Source of the DNA: Piliocolobus tephrosceles
Taxonomy: Eukaryota > Chordata > Mammalia > Primates > Cercopithecidae
DNA: 64,000 nt
Direction of reading: 5' to 3'
NCBI RefSeq assembly: GCF_002776525.5
Contig: NC_045436.1
Location: forward strand, 11,167,294-11,231,293
Each line of letters begins with the position of its first letter. Within the stretch, counting starts at the first letter, position 1. The notes under the pieces are model-generated. The model was not told the origin of the DNA, did no database searches, and saw only the letters and a list, made by a program, of their open reading frames with translations. The translations under genes were made by a program, and so were the position numbers. This document shows, in pieces, positions 1-11,962 of the stretch.

Positions 1-876
1 GTTATGTAAATATGTTACTAAAAGACTTCCTGTCATATGTTGGGCCAATTTTGGAATAAAATGTTTTTATATAAAATAATTTTTACACGATCCGTATGTC
101 ATTGAGGTTTTTTGAAGAATCATTTCTCTCCTTCAAGTGAGCATGTTATTTCTCGGGAAGTATTTACTATCACTTTTAAAGCATTTGGGTTAACCCATAA
201 AACTATACAACATGCTCATACAAACATATTGAACAGCAATTAATTCAAAACTTAGTAGCATTATAATTTGTAGAATTATATCTAGTGACATAACTCAAAT
301 GTTTATGCAAGTATGGGTGGCAAAACTCTATGTTACTTGTTCTAGTTACAGCATTGATTATTTCAGACTCTGTCTTAAAGAAATTGCTTACCTAATGACT
401 TGCACAACATAGCTTAGCTGGAATTCATTTAAGCATCTACAAAATAAGGAACTGTAACAATGGGTTTTGAAAGTAATGTTGAATACTCATGTAAAATTTA
501 ACTTACAGTTATTTAGTTCAAATTTAAATGAGGCAAATCTTTAGACATAACTCTGAAAAAATTATATTTTGTCAAAAATTAAAAATCTAAAAATTTAAAA
601 TATTAAGTGTCATTCACTTAATATTTTGTGTATATAGTTTGGATTCCACTAATGAACCCTTAGCTAATGATTATGCAATGAACTCTTGCATGATATTCTG
701 CACCATAAAGAGTTTTGAAGTTGTTTTTGCCTTGCTTCATTTTCCCTAATTTATTTTAATAGTTGTATCATTAACACATGGAAAGGAAGATGAATAACAA
801 TGATTTTTTTTTTGTTCTTTTTTTTTTTTTTTTTTTTTTCTACTATACTAATGTTTTAAAATTCTGTCATTATTTT
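1..876. other. AT-rich stretch, nothing recognised
   Basis: No repeat family, exon-like open frame or RNA gene is visible. A T-rich run fills about 803-839. It could be the old tail of the AluJ that follows, although 37 bases of unrelated sequence separate them. Confidence 0.6.
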
Positions 877-1144
877 TAGAGACAGGGTCTTGCTCTGTCA
901 CCCAGGCAGGAGTGCAGTGGTACCATCAAGACTCACTGCAGCATCAGCCTCTGGTGCACAAGGGATCCTTCTGCCTCAGTCTCCTGAGGCATGCACCACC
1001 ACGCCTAGCTAATTTTTTATGTTTTCTAGAGATGGGGTCTCACTTTGTTGCCCAGGCTGATATTGACCTCCTGTTCTCAAGCAAATCTGCTGCCTTGTCC
1101 TTCCAAAGTGCTGGGATTACAGGTGTGAGCCATTGTGTTAGGCC
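877..1144 (-). mobile_element. Old Alu (AluJ-like), antisense
   Basis: The plus strand reads as the reverse complement of an Alu: GAGACAGGGTCTTGCTCTGTC, GTGCAGTGG, a mid AATTTTTTATG linker and GTGCTGGGATTACAGG near the end. Divergence is high, with many substitutions and small gaps, as expected of the J class. An 89-codon open frame across it at 912-1181 is an Alu reading frame, not a gene. Confidence 0.88.
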
Positions 1145-3454
1145 TACAATCCCAATTTTAATTAAAATAATCTTGAAATAGTCTGACGATCATAATTTGG
1201 TATTCAGTTTGCTCAGCATTCTTGAAGTGTCATACAGAATGTGTAAATACGGTGTTTTTTTCTATTTGATGTAAAAGCTACAAAATCTATCTCTTCTTTC
1301 ATAAACATTCTAAACTCTTTGAAGACAGGATGATTTATTTTGATTTAACTAATCTACAGTGAAAGAGTTTCCCTAATGAATCTTGGAAAAATCTTGGCAA
1401 TATTGAAGAAACCACACACTTTCAAATTCCATATGCTTAAGTTCTCATATTGGATTTTTTTTTCTTCTTATATTGATTTAAAATGTTGTCACTACATGTC
1501 CTGATAACCAACACTCTTTTTCTGTTTGTTTGTTTTGTTTCTGTTTTGTTTTTTTTAAAGCACTTTATAAAGCAGTATTGTAAATTCACTCTCCATGTGC
1601 TATTTCTTGGAAAGACAGTGTCAACTAATGCTGACACATTGGGCTGGTGAAGAAACAACGAATTACTTTCAAATGCAGATGATTTATTACTTACATGGAC
1701 AGTGAAAGCAAAAATAGCAAAAATGTCGTCTCCCAATGCCCTTATCCTACACCATGACACTAGAACAAAACGCTCCATATGATAGACAATAGGGGCCAGA
1801 CTGTCGCTGAACAGTTGATTTCATGCTGCAGCTATGCAGTTTGAAAGTCTATAGATGTACCTTAAGAGGGAAAAGCACACAGCCTCAGACCTCCTCAGAA
1901 GGCAGAAACTGATGAGAAACTCTTTTGATAGCCTCCATAATAAATATGGAGATAAATGATAAACTGACCTACTAACATAAGCCTTTCATGCTGACTCACT
2001 CCAGACTGATCACAGGACATTCTGCAGTGACTTAGGTCAACTGTAATTAAGCCTTGCCTGTGGACCCTATATGGATACTTGCAAGGCATTGCGGGCCACA
2101 GCAGAGCTGTGGCTCTATGGGAAGACTAATGTTAATGGTTTAGAACATGTTACTAAGTTTTCTTAAAACGTATACATACACACACATACACACACACTCA
2201 CTACCAAGAACAATATGCCCAACGTCATATACTGAGGTAAATGTTGAAAATAAACATTAATTAGGTTGCTTAATATACTCATCTGTTTCTGAAAAATGAA
2301 AGAAAAGAAACCATCATTTAAATACTTTAATATTAGAAAGAGATAATAATTTAAAATATCTATTCAGATTTTTGTTGGCTCTGATGATGTCTGTTGTAAT
2401 TCTTGCTTATGTTTGCTTTCCATATAGTGAACTGATGGCTTGGGATTTCTTATAAAGAAATAAAATTGAAAATTTTGTTCCCATTGTATTTTGAGTTATT
2501 GGTAAACTTGTATCATTAGTTTTGCTGTAAGTTGAAGTTGAACGATCAGTAAAAACTTAGAGCCGTTTTCAAAATAAACAGAACAATTTTCCATTCAACA
2601 ATACAAGCTGTAATAGTGGGGGTATTGTTGAAATTGAAAGTGTTTAATGGTTGGTTGAGATAAGATTGGAAACTAATAGGAAATTCTTACCTGGGTAAGG
2701 CGTTTGATTAGAGTGTCAACATTTTTCTTTCACATCTCCTGTGTTTCTCTTAATGGAGGCAGTGAATTCCAGTGGAAAGCCCTTTAGACAAATAATAGAG
2801 TGTACCATATTCTGTATCAGTTCTACAGCTGACTGGCTGTGTTTAAAGGGTCTAACCATTTTGGCTATTTAAACTGTAGTATCTCTACTTGAAAATGTAA
2901 AAACAAATAGAATGTATTGTAAGATAAAATACTCAAATGCATATAGAGTATTGAAAGGTTTGGGAGGAAGAAAGAAAAATAGTTTTTTCTTCTTAGAATC
3001 CAGTAGCTTGTGTGAAAGAATAACCATCACCCTAATATTAAATTTATAGATAATTATTTTATCTTAAAATTGTGCAGAAGAATTATAAAAGGGTCTTAAG
3101 TGATTTACTTTATAAAAATAATATATTTTCTCTATTATCCTATTATAATAACAAATAAACATTTTCTATCTTTAAATTATTAACCAATCAATGAAATATT
3201 AGCTGCAAGTTTATGATGTAAAACACCACAGTTCACTTTTCTTTAATTATGTTTGCTTATACCTGTCTTTTTAAAGAGTATGGATGAAATAAAAACATTA
3301 TAATTATTTAAGGAGGTGATCACCCTTTGTTAATGACACAAAATTTTAGAAAGATGATCAGTGATTATAATGGCGAATTCATTTTCATAAAGTTACATTT
3401 TTATGATTGTTAGAAATACGTAATTCAAGGTCAGTTCACATATTTTTATTGACA
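1145..3454. other. AT-rich stretch, no gene recognised
   Basis: Contains a GTTT/T-rich tract near 1515-1557 and a short CA-rich tract near 2170-2203. Minus-strand open frames of 113 and 64 codons in 1437-2089 have no recognisable domain and include low-complexity Lys/Thr runs. I treat them as chance. Confidence 0.55.
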
Positions 3455-3777
3455 TGTTATTTATTTATTTATTTATTTTTTGAGATGGAGTTTCGCTCTG
3501 TCGCCCAGGCTGCAGTGCAGTGGCGTGATCTCGGCTCACTGCAAGCTCTGCGTCCCGGGTTCACACCATTCTCCTGCCTCAGCCTTCCGAGTAGCTGGGA
3601 CTACAGGCACCCGCCACCAAGCCCACCTGATTATTATTATTTTTTTTTTTTTGTATTTTTAGTAGAGACAGGGTTTCACCCTGTTAGCCAGGATGGTCTC
3701 GATCTCCTGACCTCATGATTTGCCCCCCTTGGCCTCCCAAAGTGCTGGGATTACAGGCGTGAGCCACTGTGCCTGGC
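3455..3777 (-). mobile_element. AluY-like, antisense, with (TTTA)n tail
   Basis: Near full-length reverse-complement Alu. The tail appears as (ATTT)n at about 3457-3479. CGATCTCCTGACCTCATGAT, TGTTAGCCAGGATGGTCTCG and GCAAGCTCTGCG are Y-class features. The central linker holds an expanded ATTATTATT(T)n tract near 3629-3652. No clean target-site duplication was found. Confidence 0.92.
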
Positions 3778-4224
3778 AATATATTTTTTAATGGAGAAGA
3801 AATGAGGGTTTGTTTCTTGTTTTTTATTAGAGTAAAATAATTTCTCCCTCTCATTATAATGAGCTATGCAATATTATTATACCTTGAATTGTGTATATAT
3901 CTTATTATTAATCATTATATTCTTATGATCAGGGAAATATACCTAAAATGAATATGACTGCACTTAAATATAAGAAATTTACACTATCCATGTTAAAAAA
4001 GCAGCAGGTATAATTTTCAGGTGACAACACTCCTGGGTGTTTGAAGGCATGTGACTGTATCTGGCACATAGTTTCTCTTCAAGGGTGACATTATGTCATG
4101 GTAACTACCATGTTTTAATGGCCTATCTCCTTAACTTATTCCTATTCCATAAAATCTGCTACTGAAAAGTCCATGTTATCACAAGATGTAATATCACTGT
4201 CTTAATGACATACAGTTTTTTCTT
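3778..4224. other. AT-rich stretch, nothing recognised
   Basis: No repeat or open frame of note. Confidence 0.5.
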
Positions 4225-4530
4225 ATTTGATTATATCCAAAGAAATACCCAAAAGAAATGAAAGCATATGTTAACCGAAAACATCTATGAGGCTATTCAT
4301 ACCAGCATTGTTTGTAAGAACTGAAATCTTCTCAAAACACGACTGATGCAATCATTGTAGTATATCCATACAGGGTGATCATGGGCAACAGGGAGTATGA
4401 GCGGACTAAAAACACATTCGATAAAAACGGTAAACTTCATAAACAAATCTCAGCAAAAGAGGCTTTTTTTGTGAAAATGTATTGTGTAATTATAAAACAC
4501 TGATCTATTTTAAAGGATAACATTGAGCAG
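4225..4530 (+). mobile_element. Old L1M-type 3' fragment (tentative)
   Basis: Degenerate match in order to the end of mammalian L1 ORF2 and its 3' UTR: AAGAAATGAAAGCATATG, then TCATACCAGCATTGTTTGTA, then GTAGTATATCCATACA. All frames are broken. Identification is from memory of the consensus and the limits are approximate. Confidence 0.5.
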
Positions 4531-4854
4531 TGAGGTTGGTTGTAGCTGCTCCAATATCATAGATGTCTGCACTCAGAGTTTCCTATTAGAAGTTCCCAGG
4601 TTTGCCATACAATGTACTTAATATCCATAGATATTTCAAGCAAAATTATTTTTGCTGCATCATAAAGACTAATTGATGAAACGACTTCAGCCACAGCCTA
4701 AACTCCTGCAGCATTGTTTTTTCCACGTCCGCCGAAAAACAAGCAGCCTCATGTGTTCCTGTGGATATGCAGCAGAGTAACATACAAAGTATAACCTAAG
4801 AAACCCTACAGAACTTCTTGCCTTCTCTTGTGGTGGTGTCCAAGGCGAGGTAGA
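4531..4854. other. Unique stretch before AluY
   Basis: No recognised feature apart from the left target-site duplication of the following Alu at 4855-4867. Confidence 0.5.
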
Positions 4855-5188
4855 ATAACTTGTTTTTTTTTGTTGTTTTTTGTTATTTTTTTTGATGGAG
4901 TCTCGCTCTGTCGCCCAGGCTGGAGTGCGGTGGCGCAATCTCGGCTCACTGCAAGCTCTGCCTCCCGGGTTCACGCCATTCTCCTGCCTCAGCCTCCCGA
5001 GTAGCTGGGACTACAGGTGCCCGCCACCTCACCCAGCTGATTTTTGTGTATTTTTAGTAGAGACGGGGTTTCACCGTGTTTGCCTGGATGGTCTCGATCT
5101 CCTGACCTCGTGATCCACCCGTCTCAGCCTCCCAAAGTGCTGGGACTACAGGCGTGAGCCACCGCACCTGCCCTGATAACCTGTTTTT
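4855..5188 (-). mobile_element. AluY, antisense, with 13-bp target-site duplication
   Basis: The Alu body occupies about 4868-5173 with a T-rich tail at its left. Y-class variants are GCAAGCTCTGCC, TTCACGCCATTC and CGATCTCCTGACCTCGTGATCC. Flanks ATAACTTGTTTTT (4855-4867) and ATAACCTGTTTTT (5176-5188) match except for one base, so this is a complete L1-mediated insertion. Open frames of 95 and 77 codons across it are Alu-derived. Confidence 0.95.
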
Positions 5189-6484
5189 AACATTACATGG
5201 GACTTTCTGACATGCCACAAGCCAAAACTTAGAAATATTTCTATGTCAGTTTCTTAAAATGTTATATATTTTTAAATGTAATCTAGTAAGTAAATGGCTA
5301 TGATATCTTGAGTTCTCTATGCTACATACTCCATAGGTCCAAACAGAATCTTATGGTATGTTTTATTATGACAGAGAACAGGATAATTTACTTAGATACG
5401 AGGTAAGATAGATAAGGTGTACCCCTGTTACTGTCAGGTAAATGCATATATATTTTTTGGATTTTCTTTAGTAACTTGTGTGCTTTTTAAGAAGGTATAC
5501 GGAAGATCAACAGCTGCTTGTCAGGTGCTGAGCTGTGCTGATATTATTTAGCAAGGATGTTACACCTGGAACAGCTTCAATCTGAATCCCACATGATTTA
5601 GTCGTAGTAGACCCCAGTCAGTATTCTCAATTTATTTCGCGTTTGTACAAACCAGACAGGAGAGTTAATTATGATGTTAATAGAAACCACCAGCTCTACA
5701 TATATAAGCATTTGGTGACTTCACTGTTCTAGAACTCCCTCATGAAATCAATGTTACATTTAGTTTAATATTTTGTTTTGTAGATGAAGTTACCAAGGCT
5801 TCTATTTAGCTTTTCCTACAATAATAGCCATAGTCCATAGGTTACTGAGCCAATATGGAGAATCTGAAAAAGACTGGCTATTCTTAAAATGCATTGAGAA
5901 ACTGAAAAAATAGCCAGACTCTTGGGATAAGACATATTGAAAAATTGTGAGATTTGTTTGAGACAAAATTCCATTATGTCACCTGAACTCCATAATCCTC
6001 TTGTCTATCTAGTTGACAATGGATCAGAACTAAGGTCATGTCTCATAATTACTAAAATGTTTGCAAATTTTCCTACTCCCATGCACACGCATCTTGGTAA
6101 ATCGATGCAGAACACATTGGCTGTTTGCGGAGGAGGATTTACATATATATGTGTGGCAATTTCCTTTTTAAAAGAGACCCAATATTCTTTCAGTGAGAAG
6201 TTTTCCAGAACGTCAATTAGATTAGGCCTGAAAACAAGAGGAAAAACTGATTTGCCATCATGAAAATGTTAGTCAGGCTTTTGGACTATAAATCTATATT
6301 TTTTTTCAAATTGTGGTAATTAATAAATATATTTAGTTGCCATCTATTTCATTCCTAGGAATACTGGGAAGAATTACCCATTGGAATACATTTCTCCTGA
6401 CCTCTACTTTTTTTTTTTTAAAACAGCACACTTTTACTTTCAAATATTTTTAATCTTGTGTTTCTGGAATTTGGGGTTTGGAAA
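5189..6484. other. AT-rich stretch, no gene recognised
   Basis: A 108-codon open frame at 5937-6263 has no domain I recognise, no Kozak-like start and no splice context. I treat it as chance. Confidence 0.5.
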
Positions 6485-6959
6485 AAGCATATGCATGTGT
6501 ATGTTCATCGCTGCACTATTCACGATAGCAAAGACATCGAATCAACATAAATGTCCACCAGTGATAGACGGGATAAAGAAAATGTGGTACATACACACCA
6601 TGGAACACTATGCAGTCATAAAAAATGAGGTCATGTCCTTTGCAGAGACACAGATGAAGCTGGAGGCCATTATCTTTAGCAAACTAACACAGGAGCAGAA
6701 AACCCAATACTGAATGTTCTCACTTATAAGTGGGAGTTAAATGATGAGAACATGTGGACACAGAGGGGAACAATACACACTAGGGCCTTTCAGAGGGTGG
6801 AGGCTGGAAGGAGGAAGGGGTTAAGGTAAAACAACCAATAGGTACTAGGCTTAATACCTGGGTAATGAAATAATCTGTACAACAAGTCCCCATGACCCAA
6901 GTTTACCTATGTAACAAACCTGCACTTGTACCCTGAACTTAAAATAAAAGTTTAAAATA
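6485..6959 (+). mobile_element. L1 3' end (ORF2 C-terminus plus 3' UTR), primate-age
   Basis: 5'-truncated LINE-1. In frame, residues such as KKMWYIHTMEHYAVIKNE and SKLTQEQKTQ correspond to the extreme C-terminus of L1 ORF2, which ends early at TGA 6711-6713. The 3' UTR follows (CACTTATAAGTGGGAGTTAA, ATGATGAGAACATG, CCTATGTAACAAACCTGCAC, TGTACCCTGAACTTAAAATA). The short A-rich tail near 6941-6959 is degraded. ORF1 and the endonuclease and reverse transcriptase domains are absent, so it is dead. The class is probably L1PB or old L1PA. Confidence 0.9.
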
Positions 6960-7439
6960 ATTCTAGATACATACATTTTTTTTTCTTTGCTAACTGGATA
7001 TGTAAACCCATTTGTATTGATTTTAATCACTGATATGCTTTAAAAAACTTTTACTATCTTAATAATTATTTCCATTTGTCATATTGATTATTTTCTTTTT
7101 TATTCTTAATTATTGTATTCATTGATCTATTTAAACAGTTTCCATTTCTCCTAGCTTGAAGTTATAATTTACATTAATAGTCTTTTGGCATTAACCTAAG
7201 CAATTTAAGCTTATGTATATTTTAACAATATCAAAATTTGACTAATACAGTCTTTTATATAAAAACAAAATAATTAAGAAAAATTAAGCAAAGGTAATTT
7301 AGAAAACAGCTTCTTCCAACCAAATGCCATTGATGTATATAGATGTAGAATTGTATTGACTTTATTCCTCATTTTATGTCATCAACATTTGTTTAGTTTT
7401 GCTGTTAAATTTTACCATTTTTTTGGGAAACATTTATTT
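6960..7439. other. AT-rich stretch, nothing recognised
   Basis: No identifiable repeat or open frame. Confidence 0.5.
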
Positions 7440-7730
7440 TTGCATCTCAAGCTCTCCTGTGATAATTTTTCTTCCTCTTCAATTCTCTGTTTATCTGAAA
7501 ATGTATTTTATCCTAATTCTTGAAAGATATTTTAGACTATAGAATTTTGGATTTGGAGTTATTTCATTTCCTGTAATACCATTCCACTTTTCAGTTACAT
7601 TTTTGAAAATATGCTCTCTTCAGCTTCTGGAACTGCTATTGAGAATGTATCTTTCAATTTAACTGTCATTTCTTTCTTTTTTGTATTCACTGGTTGCTTT
7701 AATATATTTTCTTTTACAGTGGCATTCTGA
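7440..7730 (-). mobile_element. Ancient L1M/HAL1-like fragment (tentative)
   Basis: The run CTGAAAATGTATTTTATCCT, CTTGAAAGATATTTTAGACT, ATAGAATTTTGGATTTG, AATACCATTCCACTTTTCAG and AACTGTCATTTC follows, in order, a pattern common in antisense copies of old mammalian L1M/HAL1 sequence. Divergence is high and the boundaries are approximate. Confidence 0.4.
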
Positions 7731-8046
7731 ATTTTTACGACAACAAATGTATTTTTACCTCATATCAATTTAATTAGCTTTATTTGTGTTTATTTACAAA
7801 TTGTATTCTTACATCTTATGTTTCATGTCTTTTACAAAATGTGAAAAACATTCTGGCATTATATTCTTGAAGATTATCTGTCCAGATTCTCAATATTCTA
7901 GCAATATGAATAGATATATGGTCACATACCTTCTCATTGTGTTCTCATGTTTCTTTCCACCCCATGCCCTGCCTGCCCCCACCCCCACCTACCTCCCCTC
8001 CCCACTAGTTATACATCTTCTCGTAGATGTCTCTGGTATTTGGTGC

Positions 8047-8048
<2 letters not shown>
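7731..8048. other. Unique sequence with a C-rich patch
   Basis: A C-rich patch at about 7959-8002 (CCACCCC, CCCCCACCCCC) stands out in otherwise AT-rich DNA. No gene or repeat recognised. Confidence 0.5.

Positions 8049-8084
<36 letters not shown>
8049..8084. repeat. Poly(T) run, 36 bases
   Basis: Uninterrupted T36. It may be the tail of an antisense retroelement whose body was later split by the MER11 LTR starting at 8127, but the body is not recognisable. Such a run is length-unstable and error-prone in assembly. Confidence 0.95.
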
Positions 8085-8126
8085 CCAGAGCTATCTTAAA
8101 GGTAACTAACTTTATTTTCTGATGAT

Positions 8127-9220
8127 TGTTGCAGGAAGTCAGGGATCCTGAATGGAGGGACCTGCTGAAGCCACAGCAGAAGAAAATAAATTGTGAAGAT
8201 TTCATGGACATTTATTAGTTCCCCAAATTAATACTTTTATAACTTCTTATGCCAGTCTTTACTGCAGTCTCTGACCATAAACTGTGAAGATTTCATGGAC
8301 ATTTATCACCTCCCCAATCAATACTCTTATAATTTCCTATGCCTTCTTTATTTACTTTAATCTCTTAATCCCATCATCTCCGTAAACTGAGGATGTATGT
8401 TGCCTCAGGACCTTGTGATAACTGTGTTAACTGCACAAATTGTTCATAAAGCATGTGTGTTTGAACAATATGAAATCTGGGCACCTTGAAAAAAGAACAG
8501 GATAACAGCAACATTAAGGGAATAAGGGAGATAAACCTTAGGTCTGACTGCCTGGGAGCTGTGCAGAACAGAGCCATATTTCTCTTATTGCCGAAAACGA
8601 GTAAAAGAAATATCACTGAATTCTTTCCCCAGTAAGGAATATTAATAATTAACAGCCCTGGGAACAGAATGTATTCCCAGGGGCAGGCTTCTAAAATGGC
8701 TGCTCTGGGAGTGTCTACCTTATGCAGTTGTAGATAGGGATGAAACATGCCCTAGCCTCCTGCAGCGCCCCCAGGCTTGCTAGGACTAGGAAATTCCTGC
8801 CTGGTAAACTTTAGTCAGACCGGTTGTCTGCTCGCAAGCCCTGTTTCCTGATGTTTATCAATGACAATGCGTGCACAACGGAACAGGGAACCTCAATAGT
8901 AATTCTAATTTCACCCTGGCCTTGTGACCTTGCCCTGCCCATTTGCCTTTTGATATTTTATTGCCTTTGAAGCATGTGATCTCTGTGATCCATGCCCTAT
9001 TCATATACTCCCTCCCTTTTGAAAATCGCTAATAAAAACTTACTGGTTTTACGGCTCAGGGGGCATCACAGAACCTGCTGACATGTGATGTCTCCCCTGG
9101 ACATCCAGCTTTAGAAATTCTCTCTTTTGTGATCTTTCACTTTATTTCTCAGATCGGTTGACACTTAGGGAAAATAGAAAAGAACCTATGTTGAAATATT
9201 GGGGGCTGGTTTCCCCGATA
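8127..9220 (+). mobile_element. Solo LTR of MER11 type (HERV-K11 / HML-8)
   Basis: Starts TGTTGCAGGAAGTCAGGGAT and ends GGTTTCCCCGATA, about 1.1 kb, the size of MER11 LTRs. Matches by recall include the paired phrase GAAGATTTCATGGACATTTA (twice, near 8197 and 8288), TGTTTGAACAATATGAAATC and AAAGAACAGGATAACAGCAA. The 3' part has a polyadenylation signal AATAAA at 9031-9036 followed by GGCATCACAGAACC and TTATTTCTCAG. No internal proviral sequence lies on either side, so it is a solo LTR left by recombination. No clear 6-bp target duplication was found. It contains no viral gene. Confidence 0.85.
9031..9036 (+). terminator. LTR polyadenylation signal AATAAA (MER11)
   Basis: Canonical hexamer in the R-region position of the LTR. 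It is intact, so the element could still end a transcript; use is not shown by sequence. Confidence 0.6.
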
Positions 9221-10169
9221 TTATCTTTCTTTTTGTTCTATGGCTTCTCCATCACTTTTTTTGTAAAACAATTTTCATAATATTTTTATTAAACTGCATA
9301 TTTTTGGTAGTAGAGCTACTTTAAAAGGAAAGGTTAAATACTATTATTGGCATATAAAACAAGATAACTGAACTATGTAAGATTATGTGTCTCTGCTACC
9401 TGAGTCTGTTTATAGGGATTCCACAAGTATGTATCACTAACATGCTCTTATTGTAACTTATTGAGTAACAGTCGTTCTTATCTATCCAAAGCTTTGGCTT
9501 TTTTGGTGGCTGTTCCTATTCCCTATTTCGTTATTCAAATCATTACATACTTGCTGATCTGTTTGAAAAAAACTTTTCAGAAGGTAGATTCTGATGAATA
9601 CTAGTTTCTTCTGAAATCAATTGTTTCAGGACCCGATTTTGCTTTCTTTTGTTTGAGAGCAAGGTAATAATTTTGTGGCTGTGATGCAGTATTTTCCAAA
9701 CTTCTTATTCAATGAAAAGTTTTTTTTGTTTTATACAAAATCTTGTAGGGGTAATATTCCATGTTACACACTTTGGGAAATCTGTTTTTTAGGAATTTAC
9801 TAGTGAAACTAGAGAGATAATAAACAAATAAACAAAAAGCATATACAATCTCAAGTGCCTTAGGGTCATGCAGAAAATATAGAATAAGGATAAGAATGAC
9901 TTTTTATATATGAAAAATAATACTTGTAATACTTACATTACAACTACATTATATCTACAATTATATAATTACACATTGTTATAAATTTTGATCACCCTAC
10001 AATTTCTAAATTGGCATGTCTTATATATCTAAATATAACTATTTTTCTAAAGTTTTTATCTCTTTTTGTTGCCTCCTATGTCAACGAATTAAAATTTCAT
10101 ACTTTATAACATCCACTTATTTGTTCATTTGTATTATCTTTTGCCAAATAGTAAAGTAAGATAAATAAA
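9221..10169. other. AT-rich stretch, nothing recognised
   Basis: No gene or identifiable repeat. Runs such as ATTATATAATTACACATTG near 9960 are simple AT-rich DNA. Confidence 0.5.
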
Positions 10170-10400
10170 AGTGCAAACTCAGGAGTCACAATTCATTTGT
10201 TCAAATCCTGGCTTATTAACTATGTGACTGTAGATAAGTTAGTTCACATCATCCCCCTTTTATTCCTCTCAGCTTCCTTATCTGTGAAATGGGGATATAA
10301 ATAGTACAAACCTTGTAGAGTTATTTCAAAGTAGGAAATGACAAAAAGCACATAAAACATCTGGCATAATATTTGGCATAAATTGAGTCCAACTATTTAT
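10170..10400 (+). mobile_element. MIR SINE
   Basis: Shows the MIR core in order: CTCAGGAGTCACAATTC, TTCAAATCCTGGCTTATTA, CTATGTGACTGTAGATAAG, TCCTTATCTGTGAAATGGGG and ATCTGGCATAATATTTGGCA. This is an ancient mammal-wide tRNA-derived SINE, diverged as expected. Confidence 0.85.
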
Positions 10401-10654
10401 ATGATTGATAGGTACCAATGCAATGTAAAAGCTCTCCAATGAATTTTTTATTTTAATTATTTTACTTTTATTTCAATTTGGTAAATATTTGTCTCATCTT
10501 TGGTCATCATACTTTCCATCTACATTAATTTTTTTGAAACTAATGTTATATTTACTTTCCTAATAAGTTCAATATCTTTATTTTCTACAGGCTTCATTCT
10601 GAAGTTTGTGCTTTTCTTTCTTTTCTTTCCACTCTTTCTTCTTCTTTTGTTTTT
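10401..10654. other. T-rich stretch before nested Alus
   Basis: No gene recognised. The right end is a CTTT-rich tract (about 10611-10650) that leads into the outer Alu. Confidence 0.5.
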
Positions 10655-11260
10655 TTTAAAAAGAAGGAGGTCTCACTTTGTTGCCCGGGTTGAAGAGCCA
10701 TGGCATGATCACGGTACTCACTGACACCTTGATCTCTGGCTTGAAGCAATCCTCCCATTTCAGCCTCCTGAGTAGCTGGAACTAGAGGTATGAGCCACCA
10801 CACCCAGCTAATTTTGTTTTTTTATTTTTATTTTTTTTGAGATCGAGTTCATTTCTGTCACCCAGGTTGCAGTGCAGTAGTATAGTCTCAGCTTACTACA
10901 ACCTCTGCCTCCCAGGTTCAAGTGATTCTCCTGCCTCAGCCTCCCCAGTAGCTGGGAGTACAGGTGCCCACCACCACATCCAGCTAACTTTTGGAGTTTT
11001 AGTAGACAGGGTTGCACCACGTTGATCAGGCTAGTTTTGAACTCCTGACCTAAAGTGATCCACCCACCTCGGCCTCCCAAAGTGCTGGCATTACAGGCAT
11101 GAGCCACCAAGCCTGGCCCCCAGCTAATTTTTACATTTTCTATAGAGGAAGGTTCTCACCATCTTGTCCAGGATGGCCTCAAACTCCTAGCTCAAGCAGT
11201 CCTCCCATCTCCAGTCTCCTAAACTGCTGGGATTATAGGCGTGAGCCACTGTGCCCAGCC
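10655..11260 (-). mobile_element. Old Alu (AluJ-like) split by a younger Alu, antisense
   Basis: The outer Alu has its right monomer at 10655-10815 and its left monomer at 11119-11260 (CCAGCTAATTTTTACATTTTC through GTGCCCAGCC), interrupted at the central linker. The two halves join correctly once the inner Alu and one copy of the duplicated CCCAGCTAATTTT are removed. J-class divergence is visible. Confidence 0.92.
10816..11118 (-). mobile_element. AluS inserted inside the older Alu
   Basis: Reverse-complement Alu with T-rich tail at 10816-10840 and end at GCCTGGCC 11118. A perfect 13-bp target duplication, CCCAGCTAATTTT, lies at 10803-10815 and 11119-11131. S-class phrases are TTCAAGTGATTCTCCTGCC and TGATCCACCCACCTCGGCC. 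Confidence 0.95.
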
Positions 11261-11962
11261 ACTCTTCCTAATTGAGCTCTGTTTTTCCCATTTGTTAGCA
11301 TTTTTACTAAGTCCTGTTTGTATTGTAATTCTATCTGTGGTATTACCTTAAGTCTATTTTTCATAAATAATTTGCATTGGGATAGTTGCAAAGGGGACAG
11401 GACCCAAAGGGCAAAATTTTAAACACATTTTTAAACATTAGTTTTAAAAACTGATTACTAATTATTGTTTTCCAGGCATAGGAGGAGAGAATGTGAAGAG
11501 TGTGAGAAAAGGTATTTTAGTGAAAACAGTGAATTTGAACTCCAAGTCAACATGAGCTCAATTTTCTGCTTAGTTACTTGCAGGGAAGATTTTTTCCTGC
11601 CCTATTCAGAACTACAGCAGGAAGAAGGAGATATGCCACCATTTCCTAAAGTGAGACAGTCTCTCCACCTTGCCTTGATCTGCAGAAGCTGCTGTCTTCT
11701 AAATGCCTCCATTGTATAGGAAGGCCTCCCTTCTAACTTAGCCTCTATGCAACAATACGTCATATGCTCCTACCTTGTCCCTCAGTGCTCCAAATGGTGC
11801 GGTCCCACCCAAAAGACACACATAGCTTTGTTCTTGAAGCACCATCTTGATTATGCTTGCAGCTTTCAGCTATCTATCAAGAACATTGTATTTCTCTTTA
11901 TGTTGAACTATTTTGCTTAATTTTTCTTTCACCCAGATTTTACAGCCTGGTTTTTCTGTACC
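11261..11962. other. Unclassified stretch, moderately GC-rich
   Basis: More GC-rich than its surroundings between about 11580 and 11900. An 84-codon open frame (11465-11719) shows no known domain. No splice-framed exon is evident and I cannot name a repeat. Confidence 0.4.

Noticed and set aside
3480..5113. Repeated products such as SVAQAGVQWRNLGSLQ, and similar frames throughout the window
   Set aside because: These are Alu-encoded reading frames that recur in every antisense Alu, not a gene family.
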